Part shown: piece after piece, positions 1-9,670 of the stretch
Layout of the letters: each line of letters starts with the position of its first letter
Position numbering within the stretch: position 1 is the stretch's first letter
Assembly: GCA_039090855.1 (NCBI GenBank)
Contig: CM077010.1
Span: 45,092,905-45,156,904, forward strand
Direction: 5' to 3'
DNA from: Macrothele yani
Lineage: Eukaryota > Arthropoda > Arachnida > Araneae > Macrothelidae
DNA: 64,000 bases
Notes under the pieces: generated by a model
Database searches by the model: none
What the model saw: the letters and a program-made list of their open reading frames with translations, nothing else
What the model was told of the DNA's origin: nothing
Program-made: the position numbers and the translations under genes

Positions 1-818
1 TAGGCAAAATATATTTTTTATGGAAAGCTACTGTAAGGAAAATTAACTTTTCAAATAAGTCTCCCCGAAGCAGTGATAGCGAATACAAAGAGCACTGACA
101 TTTACACCCTAGCGGGAAATATGTGCGGTATTTAAAGAAGATAATGTTCCGCATCTCTATTGTAGCGAATGGAATATAGTAAAAAGGAAATTTCTCAGTC
201 AAAAGGAAATTTCTCAGGAAGGTTTTTTGAAGCGGAGATACTTCTGCAAACAAAAATACACAAATACCACCTAGCGACAAAAACTGTGAACTATAAAACT
301 TCGCAAATACAAATCTAAAGTGTTTCACTCGGTAAATGGATCCGGTGTTGAAAGAAATTTTTAAATCGCACATTTAGGAGCAGAGATATTAAGAAACAGA
401 TTGAACCTTGACGCACCTAGTGGCAAAGTTGGGAGTTAATTTGGGAAGAAAATACATACAAGCAGTTTTCATACTTAGTAGTATATAAGCAAAAATCTTT
501 TTGTTTCAATCGAGTTTTTTAACTCGCAGATATTGCTGTAAACGGAAACGTGAACTTACGCCTCCTAGTGGCTAACTTGTGCGTAAGAAAAATCTGAAAT
601 TATATGAAAAATATCTTAGTGGAAACGCTCTCCAAATCGGACTTGTAAAACAGAGATATGTACAAAAATAAGATATACATCTACGTTCCCTTGGGAGGAG
701 ACTATGCATTATTTTAAGATGAAATTATTCTGAAAAGTTTTTCCCAAGTGAGCGGTATCGGTCCACGGAAGAGGTTTTCCAGTCGAGTTTTCAGAAGATC
801 AGAGTTTGCTGCAAATAC
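1..818 (+). repeat. Ordered ~150-bp monomer array, copy 1, first segment
   Basis: About five diverged units of 147-162 bp run through this stretch. Each has a phrase like 'caaatcggact..tagaagcagagatat' followed by a CTCF-like core (for example ACACCCTAGCGG near 104, ACCACCTAGCGA near 266, GCACCTAGTGGC near 413, GCCTCCTAGTGG near 560). The array enters from outside the window and is cut at 817-818 by a Tc1 insertion; it resumes at 2346 and again at 4859. Unit order and 3' end match the uninterrupted copy at 26395-27853. I see no coding capacity in it. It is probably a dispersed repeat or transposon body rather than a classical satellite. Confidence 0.75.
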
Positions 819-2345
819 ACTGGTGGGCAAAAATGAAAGACGAAGAGGAGATATTAGCATAACAGCGGAACGAGCCGGCAGAACGGACCGAAAGACCACT
901 CAGGAGATAGAGTAGGATCCGGTACGGAAGGGCATGTGCATATATGCAGTAGGTAGGGGAGTGTCGGAAGCGTATAAAGCACACGGGCGGTGTACGCTCA
1001 GCAATCCAATGAAAGTTATTGCACTGTGTACATCGGTTTGAACGACGTCGAGTTGCTGCCATCGTGTGATATGGCCAACAGGCAATCCAGTAGACGACAT
1101 TTGGATGACTTTACCCGAGGTCGCGTCATTGGAAAGTTTGAAGAAGGTCGAAGTGCGACTAGTGTGGCCGAGAAGTTCGGGATCGCTCACAGCATCGTTT
1201 CACGAGCTAGGAGGGCGTTTCAAACGACGGGAACAGCTGTCCGAGAGTTTAGCAGTGGTCGTCCACGAGCAACCACGGCGGCAGACGATCGATATATTGT
1301 CCTACAGGGGAGAAGAGACAGACGGCAGGCAGCGGGAAAAATCGCAAGGCACATGCAGAAGACAACTGGATGTCCGTTATCACGTTTTACCGTGGCCAGA
1401 AGACTGCGCAAAGGTGGTCTATTTGCACGACGACCAGTACGGTGTGTGCCATTAACGCCTGCTCATCGGAGACGACGGTTTCTGTGGTGTCAGGAACACA
1501 AGAACTGGACACATCAGCAATGTGGTCGAGTTCTCTTTTCGGATGAGAGCCGATTCTGGACGTATACACATCTGGAGAGAGCAGGAAACACGCAATCACA
1601 CCTCCAACATCATCGAAAAGACCGGTTTGGAGGTGGCGAAGTTCTCGTTTGGGGCGGTATCATACTTGGTATCCGTACTGACCTCCACATCTTCCAAGGA
1701 CGTTCAGTCACTGGTGTCCTCTATTGTACCGAGGTACTCCTGCCTCACGTACGTCTGTTTAGAGGTGCTGTGGGTCCTGAGTTATTCTTCATGGACGACA
1801 ACGCTACACCTCATCGTATAGTGGCTGTCGCAAAGCTGTTGGAGAGTGAAGATATTCAACACATGGATTGGTCCGCAAGGTCCCCGGACCTAAATCCAAT
1901 CGAACGTGCTTGGTACCTTCTCGGGAGACGCTTGGCAGCACGTTACCAGCCGCCAGCAACGATTGCACAGCTGCGATTGGCGCTACAAGAGGAATGGGCC
2001 GCGATGCCACAACAGCTCCTTGACAACCTCGTCCTCATCATGGACAGACGTTGTAAATCCTGCATAAGAGGCAGGGGTGATCATATCCCCTACTAAAGAC
2101 ACGATTTTTCTTGGCAGCAGCCTGTCAAATGCACTTTTCTGTCTTCTGTCCAGATGTGTTCGAAGCTTTCTTTTCAATAAAGTGCCTTTGTATCCTTTGG
2201 ATTCCTTGTTTGGACGGTTTTGCTCACTTGTCCCATATTCTTACATCTTGGGGATCTCATGGTATGATTTGAGTCGATATGGAGCACTTCTGCACGACGT
2301 TACATTCGAAAAACCGTTTCGTCCTTAATTTTTTGCACGCTAGTG
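819..2345 (+). mobile_element. Tc1-like DNA transposon, complete, with TA target duplication
   Basis: The ends form terminal inverted repeats of about 28 bp: the left begins CACTGGTGGGCAAAA and the reverse complement of the right begins CACTAGCGTGCAAAA, both running on to GACGAA. TA dinucleotides flank it at 817-818 and 2346-2347. The flanks read continuously as one repeat unit (tttgctgcaaa-TA-catcagaagcag), matching the uninterrupted unit near 26868-26885, so this is a clean insertion into the array. It is 1527 bp, normal for Tc1, and carries an intact transposase frame. The TIRs differ at several positions, so it is older than the copy at 55844-57384. Confidence 0.93.
1071..2096 (+). CDS. 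Tc1-type DD34E transposase, intact frame
   Basis: A cut-and-paste transposase that would bind the flanking TIRs in the nucleus and catalyse TA-targeted excision and insertion. I start it at the methionine at 1071 (341 residues), because the helix-turn-helix region begins just after it (SSRRHLDDFTRGRVIGKF); an upstream in-frame ATG at 990 lacks family similarity. Residues 1-60 are the first HTH, GRPR at 63-66 is the AT-hook-like linker, and residues about 75-130 the second HTH. The catalytic triad is visible: D158 in LFSDES, D243 in FMDDNATPH and E278 in SPDLNPIERAW, with 34 residues between the last two. The C-terminus is HIPY, as in the homologue at 56093-57124. No stop or frameshift is seen. 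Activity is unproven and the TIRs have diverged. Confidence 0.93.
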   Translation: MANRQSSRRHLDDFTRGRVIGKFEEGRSATSVAEKFGIAHSIVSRARRAFQTTGTAVREFSSGRPRATTAADDRYIVLQGRRDRRQAAGKIARHMQKTTGCPLSRFTVARRLRKGGLFARRPVRCVPLTPAHRRRRFLWCQEHKNWTHQQCGRVLFSDESRFWTYTHLERAGNTQSHLQHHRKDRFGGGEVLVWGGIILGIRTDLHIFQGRSVTGVLYCTEVLLPHVRLFRGAVGPELFFMDDNATPHRIVAVAKLLESEDIQHMDWSARSPDLNPIERAWYLLGRRLAARYQPPATIAQLRLALQEEWAAMPQQLLDNLVLIMDRRCKSCIRGRGDHIPY

Positions 2346-2645
2346 TACATCAGAAGCAGAAACAGACACTTACAGCCCCTGGTCGTCAAACCAGTATTTC
2401 TAAAATAAGTTAGAGATTACACATAAAGCATTTCCCATCAGGAGCTGTCCCTGATGCAGGAAGAATTTTTCAAATTGGAGTTGTAGAAGCAGATATATCG
2501 GGAGAAACGCAATTTTCCATTACGCTCCCTAGCAAAATTACTTGAAAAAGAAAGTGTGCTTAAAATAATATTTTTTTATAAATGGCATCGAAAAGTAAAA
2601 TAAATTTTTTCAATCTGATATTTAGAAGCAAGTATATACAATAAC
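2346..2645 (+). repeat. Monomer array, copy 1, second segment
   Basis: This continues the array after the Tc1 insertion, with two further units (CTCF-like cores are weak here: GCCCCTGGTCG near 2378, GCTCCCTAGC near 2524). The last unit is cut by the RTE LINE; the 11-bp target tatacaataac lies at 2635-2645 and again at 4859-4869. Confidence 0.7.
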
Positions 2646-4858
2646 TAACAAAACATTCGTCATAGAAGACTGCAGTGTGCTAAACAAGTTCAACACAGGT
2701 AGTAACCATGGATCGGTGAGATGTAAGATGCACCTCAACACTAAATTTGAACGTGGCAAGCTCATAAGAAAAACAAAATGTATTGACATAACCAACCTTA
2801 AAAAACACTATAATACCTTCAAGTTGGAACTGAAGTACAGATTCTCTGCTTTAGAAGGACTAACACAGAAAGAAGTGGATATTTCTGAAGTTAACAGAAA
2901 AGTAACCAAAGCTCTTATGGAAACAGCAAAAAAATTAGCTGGGTCTAAAAACAAGTTGCATGTGAACAAATTTTCAGGAAAAACCAAAATGTTGATGCAA
3001 AAAAGAAGAGAGATGAGGACAACTAAAGATGATGTGACTTCCAAAGTGGAATATATAGAGCTATGAAAGACAGTACGAAAAAGTATCACTGAAGACGCAA
3101 GGAAATTCAACTGTGAACTAGTGAGGAAAGCAATTGAAAACAACCAAAGCCTAAAGATAGCAAAGGGACATATCGGTAAGGGAAGAAAACAGATTACGGC
3201 ACTGAGAAAAGAAGATGGTTCTGTAACAAGAAATAGAAGCGAAAGTTTGACAAGAGTGAAAGATTTCTACTCCAAATTATATGAAGGGGATGATACATGT
3301 ACTCCAGACATCAAGAAAGGTACCAGAGTTCTTCCAGTCCTCCCAGCAGAAGTTGCACATGCAATCAAGAACATGAAGCGGGCAAAAGCTCCAGGAGAAG
3401 ATGGAATTACTGTATACATCATACAAGAAGCAAGTGGAGAAATAGAAACAGTACTCGCCCAAATTTTCACTCGATGCCTTAATGAAGGAAAGATTTCTTA
3501 GGATTGGAACAACGCTACAATGATCCTGCTACATTAAAAAGGTGACATCGAGGATCTCAGGAACTACAGACCTATCAGCCTCCTATCAGTAGTTTATAAA
3601 ATCTTCACTAAAGTTCTTTCACATCGTTTGAAGGTAACACTGGACATGGCTCAACCACGAGAATTAGCTGGAGTCAGGAGTGACTACTGCACAACAGATC
3701 ATATTTACGTACTAAGAGAACTAATTGAAAGAGCGAGGAATTTGAACTTCCATTGTGCATAGCTTTTATCGATAATGAAAAAAGCCTTTGATTCGGTGAA
3801 ACCATCAGCAGTTACAATGGCTCTGAAATCCTGCGGTATTGAAGATGCATACATTAATATTATTAATAACATCTATGAAAATGCAAGTGCAAAGATTCGG
3901 CTGTTTGAAAATACAACACACATAAAAATTGGAAAGGGAGTGAGACAAGGTGACACCATATCTTCGAAGCTCTTTAACGCCACATTGGAAAATGTCTTTC
4001 AATCACTGAACTGGGAAAATAGTGGAATAAAGATTAAAGGAGATTATCTAACCCACCTTCGTTTTGCTGATGACATAGTCATTTCTGCAACTACCCCATC
4101 AGAGCTGCAGAGTATGATCCAAGAACTTGCTGACAAGAGTAAAGAAGTGGAATTAAAAATGAACTCTCAGAAGACAAAAGTGATGTTCAATGCTTTTACA
4201 CGAAATGAAGATTTATCGATTGATGGAGAAAAGCTGGAGATAACAGACACGTACGTTTATCTTGGACAGCAGATATCAAGTGAGGGTCACATTGATGAAG
4301 AAATTAATCGGCATACAAAACTTGCCTGGAGAGCTTTTGGAAGAAACAGCATAATTTTCAAGAGCAATATACCATTATGTCTTAAAAGAAAAGTGTTTGA
4401 TCAATGCATCCTTCCAGTGCTTACGTATGGTGCAGAGACGTGGACCTTAACTAAAAGATACATACAAAGGCTGCAGACAACTCAAAGAAGCATGGAGAGG
4501 TGCATGCTTGCTGTAACCAGGAGAGATAAGAAGAGGAAATGCGTGGATCCGAAAAATGACAAGAGTGGAAGACATCATGATCAGAGTTAAATCCCTGAAA
4601 TGGCAATGGGCTGGACATACTGCCAGAAGGACAGACCTCCGATGGACAGCCGAAATTTTAGATTGGATTCCAAGGGACAGGAAAAGACCCAGAAGAAGAC
4701 CACATGGGAGATGGGTGGATGAAATTCGAAAGTATGCGGGAGTGACATGGAGGAGACTGGCACAAGACAGACCGTTGTGGAGGAAACTTGGAGAGACCTT
4801 CGTCCAGCAGTGGATTGATAATGGTTGGCAATGATGATGATGATGATGATGGTGATGA
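2646..4858 (+). mobile_element. RTE-type LINE, 5'-truncated, with target duplication
   Basis: A non-LTR retrotransposon fragment of about 2.2 kb is bracketed by the 11-bp direct repeat tatacaataac (2635-2645, 4859-4869). It starts inside what looks like the end of the endonuclease domain and ends in a short ATG/TGA trinucleotide tail (about 4831-4858) directly after the coding region. Very short 3' regions made of simple repeats are a known property of the RTE clade, which is why I prefer RTE over jockey or CR1. Removing it rejoins a single array unit, as seen at 27610-27660. Confidence 0.85.
2677..4834 (+). pseudogene. RTE-like reverse transcriptase, broken
   Basis: Most of the fragment reads in one frame from 2677, with in-frame stops at 3064-3066 and 3499-3501, a shift just before 3775, and another near 4550 into the frame ending at 4834. 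Recognisable blocks in order are: a decayed endonuclease end (SNHGSVR, where the family has GSDHR), the reverse-transcriptase thumb/finger region with YRPISLLSVVYKI near 3570-3602, motif A (KAFDSV near 3780), motif B (GVRQGDTISSKLFN near 3937), motif C (FADD near 4063-4074), and the conserved tail GRWVDEIRKYAGVTW followed by FVQQWI. It supplied reverse transcription at the nick in its parent. It cannot make a working protein now. Confidence 0.85.
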
Positions 4859-5095
4859 TATACAATAACACGCATTTTGAATTCGATATCATCTGTAATT
4901 ACGCCTTTTAACGACGAAGCTGTGCATCAGAAAAAAACCGGAATGCTAGGATTATCAATCTCACATTTCAAGCTTCCCAATGCCGAAACATATATTTAAA
5001 TTGGACTAATAGTTGCAGAGATATGGTGTTACATAGGCGGAAGTACAAACCAATAACATAAGCACCATCTCTTTTTGTTTTTTCTTGTTTTACAA
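4859..5095 (+). repeat. Monomer array, copy 1, 3' end
   Basis: This is the last unit of the array, resuming after the LINE (tttgaattcgatatcatctg..) and ending ...tgttttacaaaagacgtacc. The same 3' end closes copy 3 (27853) and, inverted, copy 2 (19019), which argues for a repeat with a defined terminus. Confidence 0.7.
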
Positions 5096-5479
5096 AAGAC
5101 GTACCTCAGACTGGAAGGATGCATTTACTAAACATATATCTTTTAAGTTATAACAGTAAATTGTTCTTCAAAATTGACACGCTTCTTCCAAATGCACCCC
5201 AGCGTCATTTTATTGTCAGGGCCACATCTTGGATGTGGCCCTCGTCTTTTATTTTATGTCTAACTTAGATATGTTCATCAGTTATTTCTAGGTTTGCCCC
5301 ATCAACCTGTATATCGTCAAATATAAAAGTAATTGATATCTACATCTACGTTGGACCACAATAAATCTACCATCAGTATGCTACCATATACTTGGTACGC
5401 TGATAATACAGTATGTACGTCAGCTCCTGAGACATCTGGATGAAGAGTATATTACCATTGCTTGGTTGTAGACTTAGTG
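5096..5479. other. Spacer with a perfect 11-bp hairpin
   Basis: No gene is seen. At 5218-5242 AGGGCCACATC is followed by TTG and GATGTGGCCCT, a perfect 11-bp stem with a 3-nt loop. It is GC-rich within AT-rich surroundings. Its function is unknown; it could be a transposon end or an inverted-duplication scar. Confidence 0.5.
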
Positions 5480-6145
5480 TTATTTAGTGTACATAAACAA
5501 GCCGTCTTTACACGTTTATCAGAAGGATTGAACACATATCTGTACTCAATTATAACAAAACGTAATTTAATACTAAGTGCATATATATATATATATATCG
5601 TACAAGATCTTTCGAAACTGCAGAGCATTTCATCATCAGGTACAACTTACATCAAGGAGAAAATTACTGAAACTGGAATTTTCTCCTTGATGTAAAATGT
5701 ACCTCATCAACAGGCACATCTTACATCAAGGAAAAAAATAATGGAAAATTCCTGTTCCAGTAATTTTCTCCTTGACGTAAGATGTACCTGATGATGAAAT
5801 GCTCTGCAAATGCATCCTTCCTGTTTTAAGTACATTTTACATCAAGGAGAAAATTACTGGAACAGGTCAGTAATTTTCTCCTTGATGTAAGATCTACCTC
5901 ATTATCAGGTACATCTTACATCAAGACGAAATTTACTGGAAAATTCCTGTTCCAGTAATTTTTTCCGCGACGTAAAGTGCACTTGATGATGAAATGCTCT
6001 GTAATTTCAGAAGATCTTGTACGATATATATCTGCACTTAGTAATAAATTATTAAATTACGTTTTGTTATAATTAAGTACAGATATGGGTTCAATCTTTG
6101 TGATCATCGTGTAAAGACGGCTTGTTTATCTAAACTAATTGCATT
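5480..6145. mobile_element. Fold-back transposon made of serial hairpins
   Basis: The outer arms pair: taaacaagccgtctttacac at 5494-5513 is the reverse complement of 6109-6128, and pairing continues inward through the oligo-T/aaaacgtaatttaat segment and gatct..gtacgat. The interior is a row of about four smaller hairpins built from one module. The clearest are 5647-5665 with 5677-5695 (19 bp, perfect) and 5837-5858 with 5869-5890 (22 bp, perfect). 'gatgaaatgctctg' phrases punctuate the modules. There is no coding capacity. It resembles fold-back/long-TIR non-autonomous DNA elements; I cannot assign a superfamily or see a target duplication. Confidence 0.75.
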
Positions 6146-6289
6146 ATGCACGATAATTCCATCCAGATATCAATAATTATTCGTAGACACCAAAGAGCCG
6201 AAATTATTATGACCAGATCATCTTTATAGAAATCAAAGCAAGTAAATGACGGCGCGTGAGAAGGTCATGAAGCAGTATAAACACTTGAT

Positions 6290-7205
6290 TCTGAGCTATG
6301 CTAATTAGTGCTATTCTTTGTCTTCAGATTGGAAAGGCAGCGGGTCAGAGCAGTTCCCAGACTGCAAGGCTAATAATTGGGAGCTTACCATCGACCGTGG
6401 TTAGTACCTTCAAAAAAGTGGTCCGAAGAAGAAAATACCCCGAACCACTGGAAAGGTTTAGGCCGACCATCGCCCATGGATACTGAAGCTGAGGAAAGGT
6501 TCTACCGTGTAGTGCGAGCCAATAGAAGGGATACTATGGTGCGACTCGCCGGTAATTTGAATGCTGGTGCCGAGAGTGTGTCATGAAACCATGTTGATAA
6601 TAAGGCTGCGTAGCCGCAGGACACTCCGATTGCCCATTCTGACCTCGGTTCCTCGTCGAACATGCGTACAATGCGCATGCGAGAATGATTGAAAGAGAGT
6701 CATTTGGTACGATGAATCTCATTCTCTGTTGTACCTTGTCCATGGCCGTATGATACTTTTACAAGATGAAGTGTTGACACCAGGATACACCGTGAGACGA
6801 GAACAGTTTGGTGGAGGAAGCGTAATTCTTTGAGCAATGCTCTGGTGCCAAACCCGAAGTCCAGTCAATCTTGTGCGGGAAACTGTGACTTCTGCTACTT
6901 ACCTGAATATCATTATAGACCAGGTATATTCTTTCATGGTAATGGTATTCTCCCCTAATTGTGCCTACTTTCCAAAGCATAATGCGCCATGCCACCCTGC
7001 CGTAACTGTTGAAGAATGACACACGGAACAGGAGAAAGTCTTCCAGGTATTTCCCTGTTCTCTACGTTCCCTAGACATAAATCCAATCGACCATCTGTGA
7101 TGTGTGTTGGAACAACAAATCAGACCGCAGCGGCTCAATCACGTAACTTACAAGAGGATCTGTTGGTAGCATGTTGGTACGAGAAACCTATAGACATTTT
7201 GTAGC
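6290..7205 (+). pseudogene. Tc1-like transposase, heavily decayed
   Basis: Fragments in two or more frames recall a Tc1 transposase. IGKAAGQSSSQTARLIIGSL near 6328 matches the first HTH and PLERFRPTIAHG near 6445 the linker. A residual second HTH follows (FYRVVRANRRDTMVRLAG near 6497). The catalytic end is visible as HNAPCHPAVTVEE near 6979, then LRSLDINPIDHL near 7065-7100, where the last carboxylate is D in place of the usual E. Stops and frameshifts rule out a product. Confidence 0.75.
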
Positions 7206-7934
7206 GTCCATCCTTGACAGGTAAAAGCTGTTTTGGGGCACATGGAGGGCCAACATCATATTAAGCAGGTGGTGATAATGTTTTGGTTAGAGGTGGGGAA
7301 ACTTTTCATGTTGGAAGGCCGCATTAATTTAGTTGTAATCTAACAAGGCTGCACTCAAGAAACTTCAATCAGAAATACTTCGAAATGTACATTTTGCAAA
7401 AAATCTTATTATTTACTAACTAACTCCAAACAATTTAAAGAAAATTTTAATTCTAAAGTTAACTAATCTTTTAATGACTTAGTTGAGACTATTTTTTTTC
7501 TGTTGGAAAGTATTTGAATATTTGGTTGCATTATGTAGGTTCGCACTTTCAGCTAATCCTCTATATAGGTATCAGTCATTTGTGACCTTAAGGGCGTCTT
7601 GATTTGGGTTAGGTAGGATAATGTAGATTCGCAGCACTAAGTGGTTGAAAAAGCAAGGAAGCTTCTTTGGTGCCCGTTGCCGAAGGCGTGGGGATTCTAT
7701 TGCATTTTTCCATATTTCAACCTGACCTTTCTTAGCGTCAAATCAGGACTTTAAAATTTCATCTTCTAAGAGCTGAAACAATTTCATCTGTAGTTCTTTG
7801 GGAGTTATAGAACGAAATCTTGAGCGTAGCAAGTGTCAAAATAGCACATATGACTTATTGTTTTAAGTGTGACCGTCCTTTTGGGAGCATTATTTCGTTG
7901 AATCTTCTTATACGCTTTGGTATTTTAAATACTG

Positions 7935-9523
7935 CCCAGCAAAAACAGTCTTGCTGGGCCACTGCTGGCTACCAACACTACCAGTGGTGGCCCAGCACTA
8001 TGTTGCCGCCCTCAACCGTCAATAAAATGCCCGGCTGGCCACCACATTGGCAAGCAGCGGGCCCTACTATAGCAACCCCATCAGTTGTCATATGCCAGAA
8101 CAGGACCATTAGTTATCCATCACAGGCCGTACCTGCCACAAGTGGCCCTGCGAGCACGTGCCATAAATGATGGCTAGCCTAATGTGGTCAGCTAGTTTCC
8201 CGGAAGTGGCAGCCGGCAATCACGTGACGTAACAGATGGCTTGCCAAATCTTGTCCGCCAATTTCCCAGTAGTAGCCATAAAAAAATAATAAAAAAAAGA
8301 ACAACTGCAGTTTCCCAAAGCTACAACTACTTTTTCTTTTGTCTTACGAAACTTCGGCATTACAGCACTGCGCTGGGGAAAGTTTCTCAACAGGTCCTGA
8401 AAAACGCCCGTTTGGAACTGGGTGGAAACGAACCAAGGACTGTCTGTGTGGGAAGCGGGCGCTCTATCAACGGGACTGATTTGTCACGCACGAGCGTTTG
8501 CTTGAAGCTGAGCCTCTTCCTGAGGAATGTGTAACGAATAGTTCTATCTTTAATATTACAATTTTGCGAGGTATTTTTCATAAATGTCAATTTCATATAA
8601 TTCATAAATTCAATTTTTCAATTTAACGATTTTTTTTACCTTAAGGGAACTTCACTCATTTTCAACAAATGTACTAACTAAAAAGCGCTTCCCAAAGTTT
8701 CGTGCTGTCCTTGTCTTGAAAGGCGATTTTTGAATTAATATATTTATCCGTTCATGTCACATTCTGTTACATTTTTAAAATTGTATCTTAACTTTTTGCT
8801 GTCCGAAGCTACATTTGTTTTAAACAGGAAATATATTTTATTTCACTACTTGTTATTTCTAGAAATAAATTCTTGCAGTCTTTTTTATTCAACCCATGGA
8901 TAAGTACATCGTATCCACATAACGTTGCTTTTTTTAAATAACTGATAAATTCTGTACGCGTATAATTCTTTTTCTTTTCTCTCCAACGTAACGTTTTTTT
9001 AATGTTTTTCCAGGACTTTTGTTTCAAGCGGTTTAGAACGAAAGATTACACAGATATTATTTCTTGTTATTCATGGGAATGGAGTGGGTGTATTTCATGG
9101 CTGTAATATTAAAGCTTAAACTGGTATCTTTGTCGACGTGGAATTTCATTATAAGAAATTAATTCGCCTCTGTACGTATGTGTTTTTTTCTTAACATCCA
9201 CTAAAATAACACGCTGGCGATAGCGTCGTCTTCAACTAACTGGTACAACGAGAGAAACAGCACGTCTTGCTTCTGCGCATGCGCAGTCCCGTTGCTTCCA
9301 CCTGGTGTTGGAGTTGCATCGGTTGCCAGTTACGGGCTACTAGTGGCAATTGCTTGGAGGCCCGCAATTCACGTCGATGCTGCAGGGCCATCAATGGCTA
9401 CCAACTGATGGCGCTTCCACCAACGGACCGCTACCGGGCAGTGAGCGGCAGATTTCAGCCAGCAGTGACCCATCACTGCCAGCTGGTGGCCAGCAGTTTC
9501 ACAACACTTTTGTTTTTGCTGGG
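7935..9523. mobile_element. GC-rich-ended TIR element nested in the hAT-like copy
   Basis: CCCAGCAAAAAC at 7935-7946 is repeated inverted at 9512-9523. Each end has a 200-250-bp GC-rich zone full of short direct and inverted copies of CTGCTGGCCACCA-like words (for example TGCTGGGCCACTG near 7952 facing its complement near 7980-7995; similar words at 9280-9500). The middle is AT-rich and non-coding. The base composition contrasts sharply with the flanks. I see no clear target duplication and cannot name the superfamily. Confidence 0.6.
8410..8475 (-). repeat. tRNA-Gly-like relic
   Basis: On the minus strand this reads as a tRNA anticodon-to-T-arm segment: GAGCGCCCGCTTCCCACAC with an anticodon-loop CCC (glycine), then a B-box-like GGTTCGTTTCCACCC. 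The B box is altered (TTT where TCGAATC is usual) and there is no complete cloverleaf, so it is a pseudo-tRNA or an old SINE head rather than a working gene. Confidence 0.45.
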
Positions 9524-9670
9524 TATTATTTCATGATTATAATAATATAAAACGAACAAAAACATACTAATAAAAGTAAAAGGATTTGTTTTGCAAAATT
9601 TGGATTCACTCAAAAGCCCGCAAGGTTCCCAACCCCTAGTTTTGGCTCTTCATTGTGTAACTGACATATA

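Larger units (their letters stand above)
7288..9638. mobile_element. hAT-like DNA transposon (non-autonomous), itself interrupted
   Basis: The termini TAGAGGTGGGGAAAC (left) and TAGGGGTTGGGAACC (reverse complement of right) are inverted repeats of hAT type. They are flanked by an 8-bp imperfect duplication, gttttggt at 7280-7287 and gttttggc at 9639-9646; 8 bp is the hAT target size. The host site is the 3' TIR of the Tc1 copy at 6186-9657. Removing the inner element leaves about 760 bp without a transposase, so it is probably a deletion derivative. Confidence 0.75.
6186..9657 (+). mobile_element. Tc1-like element split by a nested hAT-like insertion
   Basis: The left end (from 6186, after TA at 6184-6185) reads GACACCAAAGAGCCGAAATT. 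The reverse complement of the right end (9639-9657, before TA at 9658-9659) reads CACAATGAAGAGCCAAAAC and continues into acattatcaccac at 7268-7280. The two TIRs align only if 7288-9638 is removed, and the phrase gttttgg is split exactly at that point. The remaining element is about 1.1 kb, typical of Tc1, with a decayed transposase. Confidence 0.85.

Noticed and set aside
4447..4875. Minus-strand frame with a run of nine histidines
   Set aside because: It is the antisense of the RTE element's trinucleotide tail and reverse-transcriptase end, not a gene.
5640..5995. Repeated 'tacatcaaggagaaaattact' words resembling a CRISPR array
   Set aside because: The copies alternate in orientation and form hairpins, spacing is irregular, and the context is a eukaryotic fold-back element.
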